Assembly (NCBI GenBank): GCA_002359185.1
Contig: DEML01000009.1
Location: 67,891 to 131,890 of the forward strand
Direction of reading: 5' to 3'
Length of the DNA stretch: 64,000 nucleotides
From: Planctomycetaceae bacterium UBA2671
Lineage (GTDB): Bacteria > Planctomycetota > Planctomycetia > Planctomycetales > Planctomycetaceae
How positions within the stretch are numbered: the first letter of the stretch is position 1; each line of letters opens with the position of its first letter. Position numbers and translations under genes: made by a program. A model generated the notes under the pieces. That model was given only the letters and a program-made list of their open reading frames with translations. It made no database searches and had not been told where the DNA came from. Of this stretch, positions 34,858-43,958 are shown one piece after another.

Positions 34858-36153
34858 TCAGTCTCTCCTCAATTCTGTTTCATCCAGCGTGATGTCCCAC
34901 ATCGGTTGCCTATCCATCTGCACCCACTTGGCATGGAGTTGAGCAGGCTCTCTGGTGGAATCGACTTCCAGTCGCAGCCAGACATGCGGAATAGCCGCCC
35001 CTTTGATCAAATCAGGATGAGGCACATTCAATTTGGGAATCGTCCGATCATGAATGGGTGAAACAATGAATTGATGAATGGGATATCCGACTTGTGCTTC
35101 CGTCTTATATTTCAACAGACGCGAACAGTGAATGTCACCACCAATCAGGACAACTCCGGAAATTTTCTGATCTCCGAGAAACTCAAACAGAGCCTCTCTT
35201 TCATGAGAATAAGTCCCCCAGTCGTCCGATTCCGAATTTTCTTTGTCGTCCCAGATCATCCCACATGCGATAATTTTGAATTCTGCATCCGATGAACGTA
35301 ACGATTCCTTAAGCCATTCCCATTGGATTTTTCCAAGCAGAGTTGGTTTATCAGGTGCGACAGGAGATGGTTCTGTGCGGGAAAACCAGCGGGTATCCAG
35401 CAGAAATACTTCAACTGGCCCATATCGAAATTTGGTGTAGATTCCCTGATCATTATGCCCGAACTGTTCGTTGGCTCGATACTCGACAAAAGCCTGACGT
35501 GTATTTTCTTTACCGGGCAGTCGTCCGTCGGAATCGTTACGGCCGAAGTCGTGATCGTCCCACGTTCCCCAGGTTGGAGTATGACGAATCAGTTTGGCTA
35601 ACGCGGGAACAGAAAGGAACTGACGGTGCTTCTCGCGGGCGGTCCTGAGATCAGTCTTATCGATATAGGGAGTATCTCCCAGCAGAACCAATCCCTCTGC
35701 TCCTTGCTCTTCCATTTGAGTCCAGAGTGGAATGGAAGCCATATCGGCACAGGAACCGAACGCCAGAGAGATTTTGCTTTTCAATTTGGCGTCTGGAGCA
35801 GTGACAAACGAATTGACTTCAGTACTCTTCGTCCCGTTGTCAATAATCGAATACTGATAGCGAGTCTCCGGTTTCAGATCGGTCACATCCCAAGTAATGC
35901 AAAGATCCTGAGTTTCACTCGCCTCTGCTTGAAATGCTCGCTCGTAAGACTCTCCGTCCTCTGCTGAAACCAACAGCTTGTATTGCCCTGGCTGATCCGG
36001 CCGAAACCAAATCTTCGCTGAAGTTTCCGACACGTGCCCAACCATCGGCCCAACGCCAGACAAAACTTCCGACTCAGCCGCTCGGAGTGAGTGCGGCAAG
36101 AAAGATGCCGCTGAAACCGCCAACATGGAACGTCGATTGAGTTTTTGTGACAA
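34858..36153 (-). CDS. PhoD-like alkaline phosphatase/phosphodiesterase, Tat-exported
   Basis: 431-aa metallophosphoesterase. Twin-arginine signal KLNRRSMLAVSAASFLP (cleavage near residue 25), an N-terminal fibronectin-like domain (about 33-120) and a PhoD catalytic domain with LAFGSCADMA, LVLLGDTPYID, TWDDHDFGRND and VVLIGGDIHCSRL, which supply the metal ligands. The start is TTG 36153: AGAGGA (36161-36166) is 7 nt upstream and any later ATG would remove the twin arginines. Predicted to hydrolyse phosphate mono- or diesters, perhaps phosphonate esters given its coupling to the dehydrogenase. Confidence 0.9.
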   Translation of the reverse strand: MSQKLNRRSMLAVSAASFLPHSLRAAESEVLSGVGPMVGHVSETSAKIWFRPDQPGQYKLLVSAEDGESYERAFQAEASETQDLCITWDVTDLKPETRYQYSIIDNGTKSTEVNSFVTAPDAKLKSKISLAFGSCADMASIPLWTQMEEQGAEGLVLLGDTPYIDKTDLRTAREKHRQFLSVPALAKLIRHTPTWGTWDDHDFGRNDSDGRLPGKENTRQAFVEYRANEQFGHNDQGIYTKFRYGPVEVFLLDTRWFSRTEPSPVAPDKPTLLGKIQWEWLKESLRSSDAEFKIIACGMIWDDKENSESDDWGTYSHEREALFEFLGDQKISGVVLIGGDIHCSRLLKYKTEAQVGYPIHQFIVSPIHDRTIPKLNVPHPDLIKGAAIPHVWLRLEVDSTREPAQLHAKWVQMDRQPMWDITLDETELRRD

Positions 36154-36415
36154 CGAACTGTCCTCTTAAGCTTGGCACATTGAACTTGCACTTATTGACC
36201 AACGATCAAACTGGTCCTAAATCGATTGAACTCATTTTAGCTTTGCTGATCTTTCACCATGCCCACCATTCTTGCTGAAAGTTGACTATAAATCAACTTT
36301 GTTTCTATTAAGATTCAGTTAAGATCAACATGCAGATTGACTGTAAGCCTGAGGAAAACATCCATTACGCCAAACAGTCCTAACCAAGCGCTTATTCGTC
36401 TCCATCCTCTGTAAT

Positions 36416-37807
36416 CTATTGAGGTTTGGAATTGTGCCGTAACTTTTCGATCATTAATTCGAACCACCGCTCGATTCCATCGACTTCCTGAGAAGTCATC
36501 TCGGTCGGCCAGGCGAGAATCACATTGCCAGCTTCAACGGTAAACACATCTTCCCGGACTCGATCGTGATCAGGCGATTCAACGGATCGGTTTAGTGGAG
36601 AGCCTGACTTTTGCAAGTCACGACCAGCAATTGCTTCGGAAGACGAGTTATTTTCTGCAATATTTTTTGAAGCTGAAGAGGGCGAGGAATGAAGTTGATT
36701 TGCTGATTGACGAGATGCAGAATCTCGAGAAATCTGCGAGTCAGAATTCTTAGAGGTTCGTCTTGTCATCCGTGAAAGAATCGATGACCTTGAGCCACTC
36801 GAAGGGGGATCTTTTCTCTCGCTGGGCAGAACAAGTGAGTCCAGCTTATTTGTCTTTCCGCCGCGATAACTGAAAGTTACGCTCGCGGTGCCTTCTTCCA
36901 GTATGGGAAGAATCACTTCAAGATCCGCAATCATTTCCTCAGCGGTCTGGTAACGATCATCAGGATTTTTCGAAAGAGCCCGCTCAACAATTCGCGAACA
37001 GACGCCTGGAATTTTAGGATGAAGCGACGCTAAGTTCGGAGCAGGACGATTCACATGGGCGACAATAATTTCCATCGTCGATCCCGATTCCTCAAACGGA
37101 CTGACCCCTGCAAGCAGTGTGAAATAAGTGGCACCAAGGGAGTAAAGATCACTCCGGGCATCCACTTCCTTGCCAACACATTGCTCGGGACTCATAAAAT
37201 AAGGAGTCCCCAGGATCTGGCCATTTTGAGTTAAGCGTGCATCTTCAACTCGCTGGGCTCTGGCAAGTCCAAAGTCGCCCACTTTAACGACTTCGTGATC
37301 GGCTACGAGCAGGTTGGCGGGTTTGATATCACGATGTGTCAGACCAATTTCGTGAGCAGCGGCCAGTCCCTTCGCGGCATCCAGAACGACCGCAGTTGCC
37401 CATTTGGCATCACTGGGAACCCGATTCTGAAGTCTCTCAGCCACCGAACCGTTCGGTAAGTATTCCATGACAATATACGTCCCGAACTCAGGACGCTGAA
37501 CAACTTCATACACGCTGACAACATTGGGATGATTCAACTGCCCGGCTGATCGAGCTTCGGTCAAGAATCGCCCCAGCGAAGATTTGTCACGCGAAAATTG
37601 TGGCGATAGCACTTTGATCGCGACCTGTCGGTCCAGAGTCGAATCCCTGGCCAGGTAAATGACCCCCATGCCTCCACGTCCGAGTTCCCGGACGATTTCA
37701 AATTTGTCGAGTTTCTCTCCGGGTGAAAGGACAGACATCGGAGCCGGAGTTTCAGAGTTGTCTTCTCCAGATCCGATTACAGTATGTTCAGCTGGAACAA
37801 TCGACAT
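36416..37807 (-). CDS. Cytosolic Ser/Thr protein kinase
   Basis: 463-aa Hanks-type kinase. The kinase domain (about 36-295) has all motifs: ELGRGGMGVIYLARD, Lys65 (QVAIKVL), HRD 158-160 (LTHRDIKPANLL), DFG 178-180 (VKVGDFGLARA) and GTPYFMSPEQ. A Ser/Arg-rich linker (about 325-410) joins it to a short C-terminal segment (about 425-460; GNVILAWPTEMTSQEVDGIE). No membrane helix is evident, in contrast to the kinase at 18.5 kb. Targets are unknown; the Ser-rich linker is a plausible autophosphorylation site. Confidence 0.92.
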   Translation of the reverse strand: MSIVPAEHTVIGSGEDNSETPAPMSVLSPGEKLDKFEIVRELGRGGMGVIYLARDSTLDRQVAIKVLSPQFSRDKSSLGRFLTEARSAGQLNHPNVVSVYEVVQRPEFGTYIVMEYLPNGSVAERLQNRVPSDAKWATAVVLDAAKGLAAAHEIGLTHRDIKPANLLVADHEVVKVGDFGLARAQRVEDARLTQNGQILGTPYFMSPEQCVGKEVDARSDLYSLGATYFTLLAGVSPFEESGSTMEIIVAHVNRPAPNLASLHPKIPGVCSRIVERALSKNPDDRYQTAEEMIADLEVILPILEEGTASVTFSYRGGKTNKLDSLVLPSERKDPPSSGSRSSILSRMTRRTSKNSDSQISRDSASRQSANQLHSSPSSASKNIAENNSSSEAIAGRDLQKSGSPLNRSVESPDHDRVREDVFTVEAGNVILAWPTEMTSQEVDGIERWFELMIEKLRHNSKPQ

Positions 37808-37977
37808 CGTTTGCTTTCAAAATCCGTCCGATCAGGATTGAGCAAATCTTGCGGGCACGGAGGAAGGAGTGTGTTTCTCGAAAGTGCAAATGAACACCCT
37901 GCGAGTCACCAACCAGAATACAAGTGATTCCGAGCCCGGTCCAACTGGAAATTGCCAGACGACCAAAAAACAAAGGA

Positions 37978-39159
37978 TTAAGTTGACTGGAGTCCACTTG
38001 AACTGGCGAGTTTTTGGTCAATCGCCCCCTTCATTTTCTGAAGCCCTACGAGCATGTGATCTCGGGGGCAGCCAAAATTAAACCGCACATGCTGGCGGCT
38101 GCCAAAAGGTTCTCCATCGGTCAGAAACACGCCAGCTTCCTTCGCAAAGAACTGACAGGGATTCGAGACATTAAGCTCTGAGCAGTTAATCCAGTACAGA
38201 TACGTGGCCGCATGTTCGTGAATTTTTAATACCGGCATTTCCTGACGAATAAAGCTTGCCAGGGCATCTCGATTTTCGCGTAGATATTCAATGAGATCCC
38301 GTCGCCATGGCTCTCCATCTCGATAGGCAGCTTCTGCTGCGACCATCGCCAAAACATTGATTTCGGGCAACGTACAACCACGTGCACGATTGAAATCGCT
38401 ACGAAGTTGATCATCCTCGATTACAGCAAAAGAGTATCCCAACCCGGCAATGTTATATGTTTTGCTGGGAGCCTTTAGGGTGATGAGTTGCTTCCGCAAC
38501 TCTTTCGGCAACTTGAGGGCACTGTAGTGGACTTGTTCTGGCTCAAGGATGAGATCGCAATGGATTTCATCTGCGACGAGAACCAGCTCGTGACGCTGAC
38601 AGAACTCCGCGAGCTTCAGAATTTCTTCCTCGCTGAACACTCGCCCCAATGGATTTTGAGGATTGCAGAGGATGAGTACTTTCGTTCGCGAAGTGACAGC
38701 ATTCTCCATCGCTTCCCAGTCAAATCGCCAGGTCACTTCATCGCGGATGTGCGGAATATCAATCACGCTTGCACCGGCATCCGCTGCCACTTTAAAAAAT
38801 GGATAGTACACTGGCGAATTAATCATGACCTGATCACCAGGTTGACAAAACGCTCTGCAAGCCTGCGATAAAGCCGGAACCATTCCGGGTAAATGGACCA
38901 GAGATTTGTCGCTGACCTGTACTCCATCCGCGCGAGACAAATAATCCAGTACCGTTTCAATTAATCCTCTATGTGGATGAGCATAGCCAAACACCCCATG
39001 TTCAACTCTGTGCTGCATCGCCTCAACAACACAATCCGGAGATGCAAAATCCATGTCTGCAACCCAGTACGGGATATAATCCGGGTAACGTTCCCATTTG
39101 ATGGATCCTGTGCCACGACGTTCTGGAAGTTGGTGAAAATCGAAGTCGGTTTCGGACAT
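37978..39159 (-). CDS. MalY/PatB-family cystathionine beta-lyase/aminotransferase
   Basis: 393-aa fold-type I PLP enzyme of the MalY/PatB group, which cleaves cystathionine or cysteine S-conjugates by C-S beta-elimination. It starts DFDFHQLPERRGTGSIKW, the family signature; YWVADMDFASP and CNPQNPLGRVF are conserved, and PLP binds Lys233 in ITLKAPSKTYNIAGLGYSFA. The C-terminus HVRFNFGCPRD contains the carboxylate-binding Arg. Although an aminotransferase-like protein near phnX is notable, this is not a PhnW (2-aminoethylphosphonate transaminase), which differs in sequence. Confidence 0.92.
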   Translation of the reverse strand: MSETDFDFHQLPERRGTGSIKWERYPDYIPYWVADMDFASPDCVVEAMQHRVEHGVFGYAHPHRGLIETVLDYLSRADGVQVSDKSLVHLPGMVPALSQACRAFCQPGDQVMINSPVYYPFFKVAADAGASVIDIPHIRDEVTWRFDWEAMENAVTSRTKVLILCNPQNPLGRVFSEEEILKLAEFCQRHELVLVADEIHCDLILEPEQVHYSALKLPKELRKQLITLKAPSKTYNIAGLGYSFAVIEDDQLRSDFNRARGCTLPEINVLAMVAAEAAYRDGEPWRRDLIEYLRENRDALASFIRQEMPVLKIHEHAATYLYWINCSELNVSNPCQFFAKEAGVFLTDGEPFGSRQHVRFNFGCPRDHMLVGLQKMKGAIDQKLASSSGLQST

Positions 39160-39219
39160 AGAACTTTTGGGGTTTCTGGAATTTGATAGGATTAAACTGC
39201 AATACGAAGCGATAAAGAC

Positions 39220-40215
39220 TTACCGAGGTTCGCTGGCATATGCTTCATACGCTTCGGCGATCTTGCCTGCTTTTTCGTCTCCTTTATGAAGGACAAAACG
39301 GTGCAGGAGTTTGATGTTTTCTCCCTTTTCGAGATCAAAAGCAACATCGGGATTTGCACTGTCGAACTGTTTGGATGCAAATGGGTTCGCTGTAAATAAT
39401 CCATAGGTGCGAACATGCCAGCGGGTCGGGTGACGAAAACTTTTGGGATGATTCAAAATGGCCACTCCGACAGTTTCGCCATCGACCGGGCCATAGTAGC
39501 TGCACCAATTCCCGGGTTGACTCCAGGCATCCTTGTTGGTTTGTCCTTCACTGTTGATGATGGTTCCTCCTAATTTGGAATCGACATCCATCGAGGTAGG
39601 AACCCGAATGGAAAGACCGGAGTCTTTCTTATCTTCAAAATGCAATTGACCTTCACTGGCGATTAATTCCTGATCGAAATCAATAAGCCGCTGTTCAGCG
39701 TTTGCTCGAAAAGTCACGGTTCGTTTTTCTTCGAGAATCTTTTTCCCTTTCCCGTCCACATAATCACAGATTTCAATAAATCGACAGGAATCCTTATTGG
39801 CGGTCACTTCTTCGTAGGATCGATGAACAATTTTCCCTAGAGCATCCAACCGACCTTGTGCCCACTCTGCTCGTTTGGGATTCTCCAGATAATCCTCAAA
39901 TGTTTTTTCTTCCGCCCAGGTATCGATACCATTAATACCTTCATGGCCAAATGTGATACCACGATGATGAGGATGATCTTTCCGCTCCCCTTCGACATCT
40001 TCCATAGGGTAAGCTCGCGTCATCAATTTCTCTGTCGGGCCATAAACCCTCCAAAGATAGGGCTTGTTCCCCTGGTCAACCACATATTCTGCAAATGGTT
40101 TCCCATCATGAGAGATCCGCAATCCATTATTGTCGGTTTTCTCAATTTTGAAATCTGCATAGGCAGAACTGGCAAACAGAACAAGGCAGAGCAAGACTCG
40201 TAACAAAGTTGACAT
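39220..40215 (-). CDS. DUF6807 (PmoA-like) exported protein
   Basis: 331-aa secreted protein (signal peptide about 1-20, SSAYA). It matches the family often labelled "PmoA" or DUF6807 in Planctomycetes: RAYPMEDVEGERKDHPHHRG, ITFGHEGINGIDTWAE and CSYYGPVDGETVGVAILNHP, with conserved His residues in DHPHHRG. Despite the name there is no relation to particulate methane monooxygenase. The fold is a galactose-mutarotase-like beta sandwich in related proteins, suggesting glycan processing; this remains inference. Divergent to the SGNH esterase at 40434 with 218 nt between, which fits a small carbohydrate-related locus. Confidence 0.88.
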   Translation of the reverse strand: MSTLLRVLLCLVLFASSAYADFKIEKTDNNGLRISHDGKPFAEYVVDQGNKPYLWRVYGPTEKLMTRAYPMEDVEGERKDHPHHRGITFGHEGINGIDTWAEEKTFEDYLENPKRAEWAQGRLDALGKIVHRSYEEVTANKDSCRFIEICDYVDGKGKKILEEKRTVTFRANAEQRLIDFDQELIASEGQLHFEDKKDSGLSIRVPTSMDVDSKLGGTIINSEGQTNKDAWSQPGNWCSYYGPVDGETVGVAILNHPKSFRHPTRWHVRTYGLFTANPFASKQFDSANPDVAFDLEKGENIKLLHRFVLHKGDEKAGKIAEAYEAYASEPR

Positions 40216-40433
40216 TTTTATTCCTGATTTCGAGTAAAGTGTTATCTACATCATGAGTAAATCAGTCGCTGGGAACAACTGAAGGCAGGCCGACAATTTG
40301 GGTTTTAAAGCGGATCGGTTTGCCTGAAATGGATTAAGTGACTTAAAATAGGGCCGATCGATTCTGACGATTTCATTACGAAATCTAATGTTCGTAAAAA
40401 TATCATAAGCAAAAGCCATCGAAGAAAAACAAT

Positions 40434-41120
40434 ATGAAAATGAATCAATTGAATGCACTGATGCTTCTGACTTTACTTGTCACGAACATTCAGGCTGCTT
40501 CTGCTCAAGAGGATGTCTTAAAAATTGGCTTGATTGGGGATTCGACTGTCGCAACGTCTTCCGGCTGGGGACCTGCTTTTGCGAAACGTTTCAACGATAA
40601 AACACAAGTCCTGAATTATGCGAAGAACGGGGCGACTCTGGAATCGATTTCTCATAAGCTGGACGAGCTTCTGAAACAGAAGCCAGACTACGTTCTCATT
40701 CAATTTGGACATAACGACCAAAAGAGATATGGCACGGATGTCTATCGAACCAAACTGACGTCTTATGTGCAACGTGTGATAGAGGCTGGAAGTGAGGCAA
40801 TTGTTCTGAGTTCAGTGACCCGCCGCAATTTTGATGACAATGGAAAAATTCAACTCCGGGAAGCGGGGCTCAAAGGCAATTTGAACGCTTTCGAGAAAGC
40901 GGCTCAAACGGTTGCCGAAGAACAAGGTGTTAAATTCATCAATCTGCATGCCATCAGCATTGCTCATCACAACAAAATCGGACCTGAAGAGTCTGCCGAA
41001 TACAACTATAGCGAAACTGACACGACTCATTTTAGCCCCAAAGGAGCCGAGGCCACTACTGACTTGATCCTTAAAGAATTGAAAACCGTTGCTCCAGAAA
41101 TCACTGCCAATCTGAAATGA
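40434..41120 (+). CDS. Exported SGNH/GDSL esterase, rhamnogalacturonan acetylesterase-like
   Basis: 228-aa secreted hydrolase (signal peptide about 1-24). Block I is IGLIGDSTVATSSGWG with the nucleophile Ser, block III is LIQFGHNDQKRYG, and the catalytic Asp-x-x-His is in DTTHFSPKGA, all as in the rhamnogalacturonan acetylesterase subgroup. It would remove acetyl groups from plant or algal polysaccharides. It lies divergent from a DUF6807 gene and convergent with a methyltransferase 14 nt away. Confidence 0.93.
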   Translation: MKMNQLNALMLLTLLVTNIQAASAQEDVLKIGLIGDSTVATSSGWGPAFAKRFNDKTQVLNYAKNGATLESISHKLDELLKQKPDYVLIQFGHNDQKRYGTDVYRTKLTSYVQRVIEAGSEAIVLSSVTRRNFDDNGKIQLREAGLKGNLNAFEKAAQTVAEEQGVKFINLHAISIAHHNKIGPEESAEYNYSETDTTHFSPKGAEATTDLILKELKTVAPEITANLK

Positions 41121-41134
41121 ATCGACTACGACAA

Positions 41135-41788
41135 TTACTCCGCTTGGGTTGGGGGCGACTCTCTGCGGATGTGCAACCAGCATTGGCTATCGCAATCCAG
41201 CCCCTCCCGTTCTTCAATCACAAGACCTCTGGCCAGACATTGCGATTGAATCCATGCGAGTGAGTGACGAACAATCCCAAGCTCGTCACTTTCATGGCTG
41301 GTCCCCACCCACTGATCTCCCATGTAGTCATCGGCGGGAGATTCAGGCGGAAAATAAGAGGCGAGAAAAACAGCCGACTCGCTGGCATCCCGAACGAAAG
41401 AATCCAACGTCGCTTCAATTTGACGTTTGCTGGCATGAGTCCAGATCGATCGTGCCAGAAAAAAATCAAATTGCTGTTGAAACATAGAGCTGTCGAACAC
41501 CGCGTTGTAGTCAAATTGCGGTTTTTTCTCCGCAAGCATCGCCGGTGAGAAAAGATATTCTCGACCGTGTTCCACGCGATTCTTTGCTGGTTCGATTCCG
41601 TAAAAACATTCAGGATCCAGGAACTGAATCAGCCAGTAGCCGATTCGCATACATCCGCAACCGAATTCCAGAACCCGCGACTCTGGCAGCAAACCTGCAG
41701 CGAGCAATTCAATAAACTGTTGTCGACCAGCTTGTTCAAAAGTCTCCTTGGGAACTCCCATCCCAAAAAATCGGACTCCATTTTCCAT
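41135..41788 (-). CDS. Class I SAM-dependent methyltransferase
   Basis: 217-aa methyltransferase. Motif I is RVLEFGCGCMRIGYWLIQFL at about residues 39-58 and the acidic loop follows at FYGIEPAKN. The later LARSIWTHASKRQIEATL and FLASYFPPE segments recall the methyltransferases adjoining sulfotransferases and glycan genes. The substrate is unknown. The first codon of the open frame is a TTG directly before the ATG, and ATG 41788 is used. The sulfotransferase gene follows upstream on the same strand (92 nt), so the two may modify one surface polymer. Confidence 0.85.
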   Translation of the reverse strand: MENGVRFFGMGVPKETFEQAGRQQFIELLAAGLLPESRVLEFGCGCMRIGYWLIQFLDPECFYGIEPAKNRVEHGREYLFSPAMLAEKKPQFDYNAVFDSSMFQQQFDFFLARSIWTHASKRQIEATLDSFVRDASESAVFLASYFPPESPADDYMGDQWVGTSHESDELGIVRHSLAWIQSQCLARGLVIEEREGLDCDSQCWLHIRRESPPTQAE

Positions 41789-41880
41789 CAAGTCAAAAAT
41801 TTATTCACTGGATGGAAAACCGAATAAAAGTATCCCTAATTTGATTAAGACGAGGAAATTGATCCGGAGAATTTGTTGAA

Positions 41881-42612
41881 TTACTTTAACCGACTCCAGT
41901 AGAGTTCCAGATCGAGCGGAACCCACTGGGCGATTCGACGGCGAGTCGACAAGGGTACTTCATCAATATGTGGACGCTTCGCAGTGACATTCAACTTGTC
42001 GATATCCAATTCGATGCCCAGCGTTTTGCGACAATCGGAGACAAAGCCTGGAAGGTCTTCCTTACGCCCAACGACGGCACACTTTTGCATGTTCGCCTGC
42101 GCTAATTCCAGTACTTCAGCCTGAGTGAGTTCAATTCTTTTGCGGCGATCATTCAGGTTAAAACTTCCTGCGAATTGCCAAGTCATCTGATTGTAGAACT
42201 GCTGAATCAATTTCGATTCGTCGAATCGTTCGGCAAATTCATCCAGACTCAGCGAGTGAGCGGCAACAATCCCCGGGTCTCGACGATTCTCTGTTTCATA
42301 CAACTGACGCCAATAATAATAGACCGAAATGAAACGATCGATCGGGTCCCGCAGCACACTGACAATCGGATGTCCAAATTGACTGGCCAGGTCAAACCCA
42401 ATATGGCCGGTGAAAAAGTCGTAGTCATCCGGATTGATTTCAGCAAACTCGGGTTCTAAAACCGCCCGGCAAACTCTCGAAAGGTCATAGTGAGCCACAA
42501 AAGCTGATTTTATTGACGTCCCAGCCGTCTTGGGAATATGCATGTGCACAATTTTAGGAGTGACCTGCTGCATATTGGATAACCTGACACCGGATTGAAT
42601 GGAACCAGCCAT
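41881..42612 (-). CDS. Sulfotransferase family protein
   Basis: About 243 aa. The PAPS-binding 5'-phosphosulfate loop is VHMHIPKTAGTSIKSAF and the 3'-phosphate motif is VSVLRDPIDRFISVYYYWR, as in sulfotransferase family 2 (carbohydrate sulfotransferases). It would sulfate a glycan or lipid from PAPS; no membrane segment is seen. The frame opens at TTG 42657; ATG 42612 is chosen since the added residues are unconserved, but neither has a strong ribosome-binding site. The neighbour methyltransferase is co-oriented. Confidence 0.85.
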   Translation of the reverse strand: MAGSIQSGVRLSNMQQVTPKIVHMHIPKTAGTSIKSAFVAHYDLSRVCRAVLEPEFAEINPDDYDFFTGHIGFDLASQFGHPIVSVLRDPIDRFISVYYYWRQLYETENRRDPGIVAAHSLSLDEFAERFDESKLIQQFYNQMTWQFAGSFNLNDRRKRIELTQAEVLELAQANMQKCAVVGRKEDLPGFVSDCRKTLGIELDIDKLNVTAKRPHIDEVPLSTRRRIAQWVPLDLELYWSRLK

Positions 42613-42682
42613 AGAATGCTCACGATCCCTGTCTAGAGAGTTCTTAAATTTCTCCAATCCTGCAGAAGAGAATACATAATGA

Positions 42683-43555
42683 TTAAAGACGCTTCAACAA
42701 TTCTGCTTTCTTGGCAGCAAATTCTTCTTTCGTTATGTAGTTTTTATCACAAAGCCCACCGAGTCGTTCCAGCATTGCAAGAATATCGTCTCCACTCAAT
42801 GATGCAGGTATCGAATCGTTGGTTACATTGAGCGGTATCGAAACAGATTCTTCATTTTGAATAGGTGTCGAACAGGAGTTTTGTTCGGCAACAGGTTGAG
42901 GAACTACAGGAGCTGGTGGAGTGACGCCATTTTGAGAGATCACGGGCAATGTTGAAAGATTCACAACTCCATATTGGCTTGTGAACGTAATCGAACCCCC
43001 TGATCCCTGCTGCTGGGAGAAGCCGCCGATTTGATGATCTCCCGTGTCATAAACCCAGATGTTGTTTCCGGTTTTTACGGCCAGGCGTCGAGAGTTGGCA
43101 AAGTAGGCATAACGAACATTGTTCTGAGAGCCAACCGCATTGGGAGCCCCCAAATCCTGAGGCCACCAGTTCGCTTCAGGATCGGGTACAAACAGACTGT
43201 TCGAGGATCCCATCGACCCACCCGCCTGCATTTGAGAATTCGATCCGTTCTGGCTTTGCGACTGAAACGATGCCACAAAAGGTGTTAACTGATTGTTGGC
43301 AAGTTCATTGGAAATATCATTACAGATACTGTCGACACGGTATTTTAAATGATTATTGAACAGGTCACTGACCATTGTCATCCCGCCACGCATCCACTGC
43401 CCGCACCCCCCGAATTCCGGATGATTGAACTGAGCCATGGAACCGTTACCATTCTGGATGGCTATCAACATATGAGTGACTGCATCTGTTGAGACGCCAT
43501 GCCGTTGTGACAGATTATTCACAACTTGAGTTCCAGCATCCGAAAGAATGGGCAT
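42683..43555 (-). CDS. SHOCT-domain protein
   Basis: 290-aa protein without signal peptide. The N-terminal half (about 1-100) is unrecognised, with a Gly/Met-rich stretch (HPEFGGCGQWMRGG); a Gln/Ser/Gly-rich segment and a beta-rich domain (about 140-215, VRYAYFANSRRLAVKTGNN) follow. A short C-terminal SHOCT motif (about 255-290; DDILAMLERLGGLCDKNYIT then EEFAAKKAELL) probably mediates oligomerisation or binding. The function is unknown. It lies 26 nt upstream of the sulfotransferase open frame on the same strand. Confidence 0.85.
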   Translation of the reverse strand: MPILSDAGTQVVNNLSQRHGVSTDAVTHMLIAIQNGNGSMAQFNHPEFGGCGQWMRGGMTMVSDLFNNHLKYRVDSICNDISNELANNQLTPFVASFQSQSQNGSNSQMQAGGSMGSSNSLFVPDPEANWWPQDLGAPNAVGSQNNVRYAYFANSRRLAVKTGNNIWVYDTGDHQIGGFSQQQGSGGSITFTSQYGVVNLSTLPVISQNGVTPPAPVVPQPVAEQNSCSTPIQNEESVSIPLNVTNDSIPASLSGDDILAMLERLGGLCDKNYITKEEFAAKKAELLKRL

Positions 43556-43958
43556 TGATTAATCTTCGTGTAGAGGGATAAGCGAACATTTATAATAGAA
43601 ATTAACTGCCGTATTCTTAGACCAGTCTCTCTCAATATTCCATTCTAACCATAAAAGATGACAGGGGAAGTTGCTATATGACTCTGAATTGATGAGTTTC
43701 CCCGCTTACATCCCTGGGATTCACAGACAAATGGAACTAATGCTCTAAATTTCAGCCTGAGAAGGGGCATTATCAAATATTCCAACTGTTATTATGCCAA
43801 CTCAACGGTAAGCTCATGTAAAGTTCTTTCTCTTGTTGACAATACGATTTTCGTTCGTGATTGGCAGCAATGAAAATGGCCTTTGAAATCGTCAGGCCGT
43901 ATTGATTTTCAATGTGACGATTCATTCCGCAATGATTTGAGTATAAGAAGGCTTTCAG
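43556..43958. other. Divergent intergenic region without a gene
   Basis: 403 nt between the SHOCT gene (minus) and the transglutaminase gene (plus). I see no ORF, RNA gene or convincing repeat. Two promoters are expected but not identified. Confidence 0.45.

Noticed and set aside
37978..39159. PhnW (2-aminoethylphosphonate transaminase)
   Set aside because: The sequence has the MalY/PatB signature and lysine context rather than that of the PhnW class.
39220..40215. Subunit of particulate methane monooxygenase
   Set aside because: The family is often called PmoA but it is a secreted beta-sandwich-like protein without membrane helices or copper-site resemblance.
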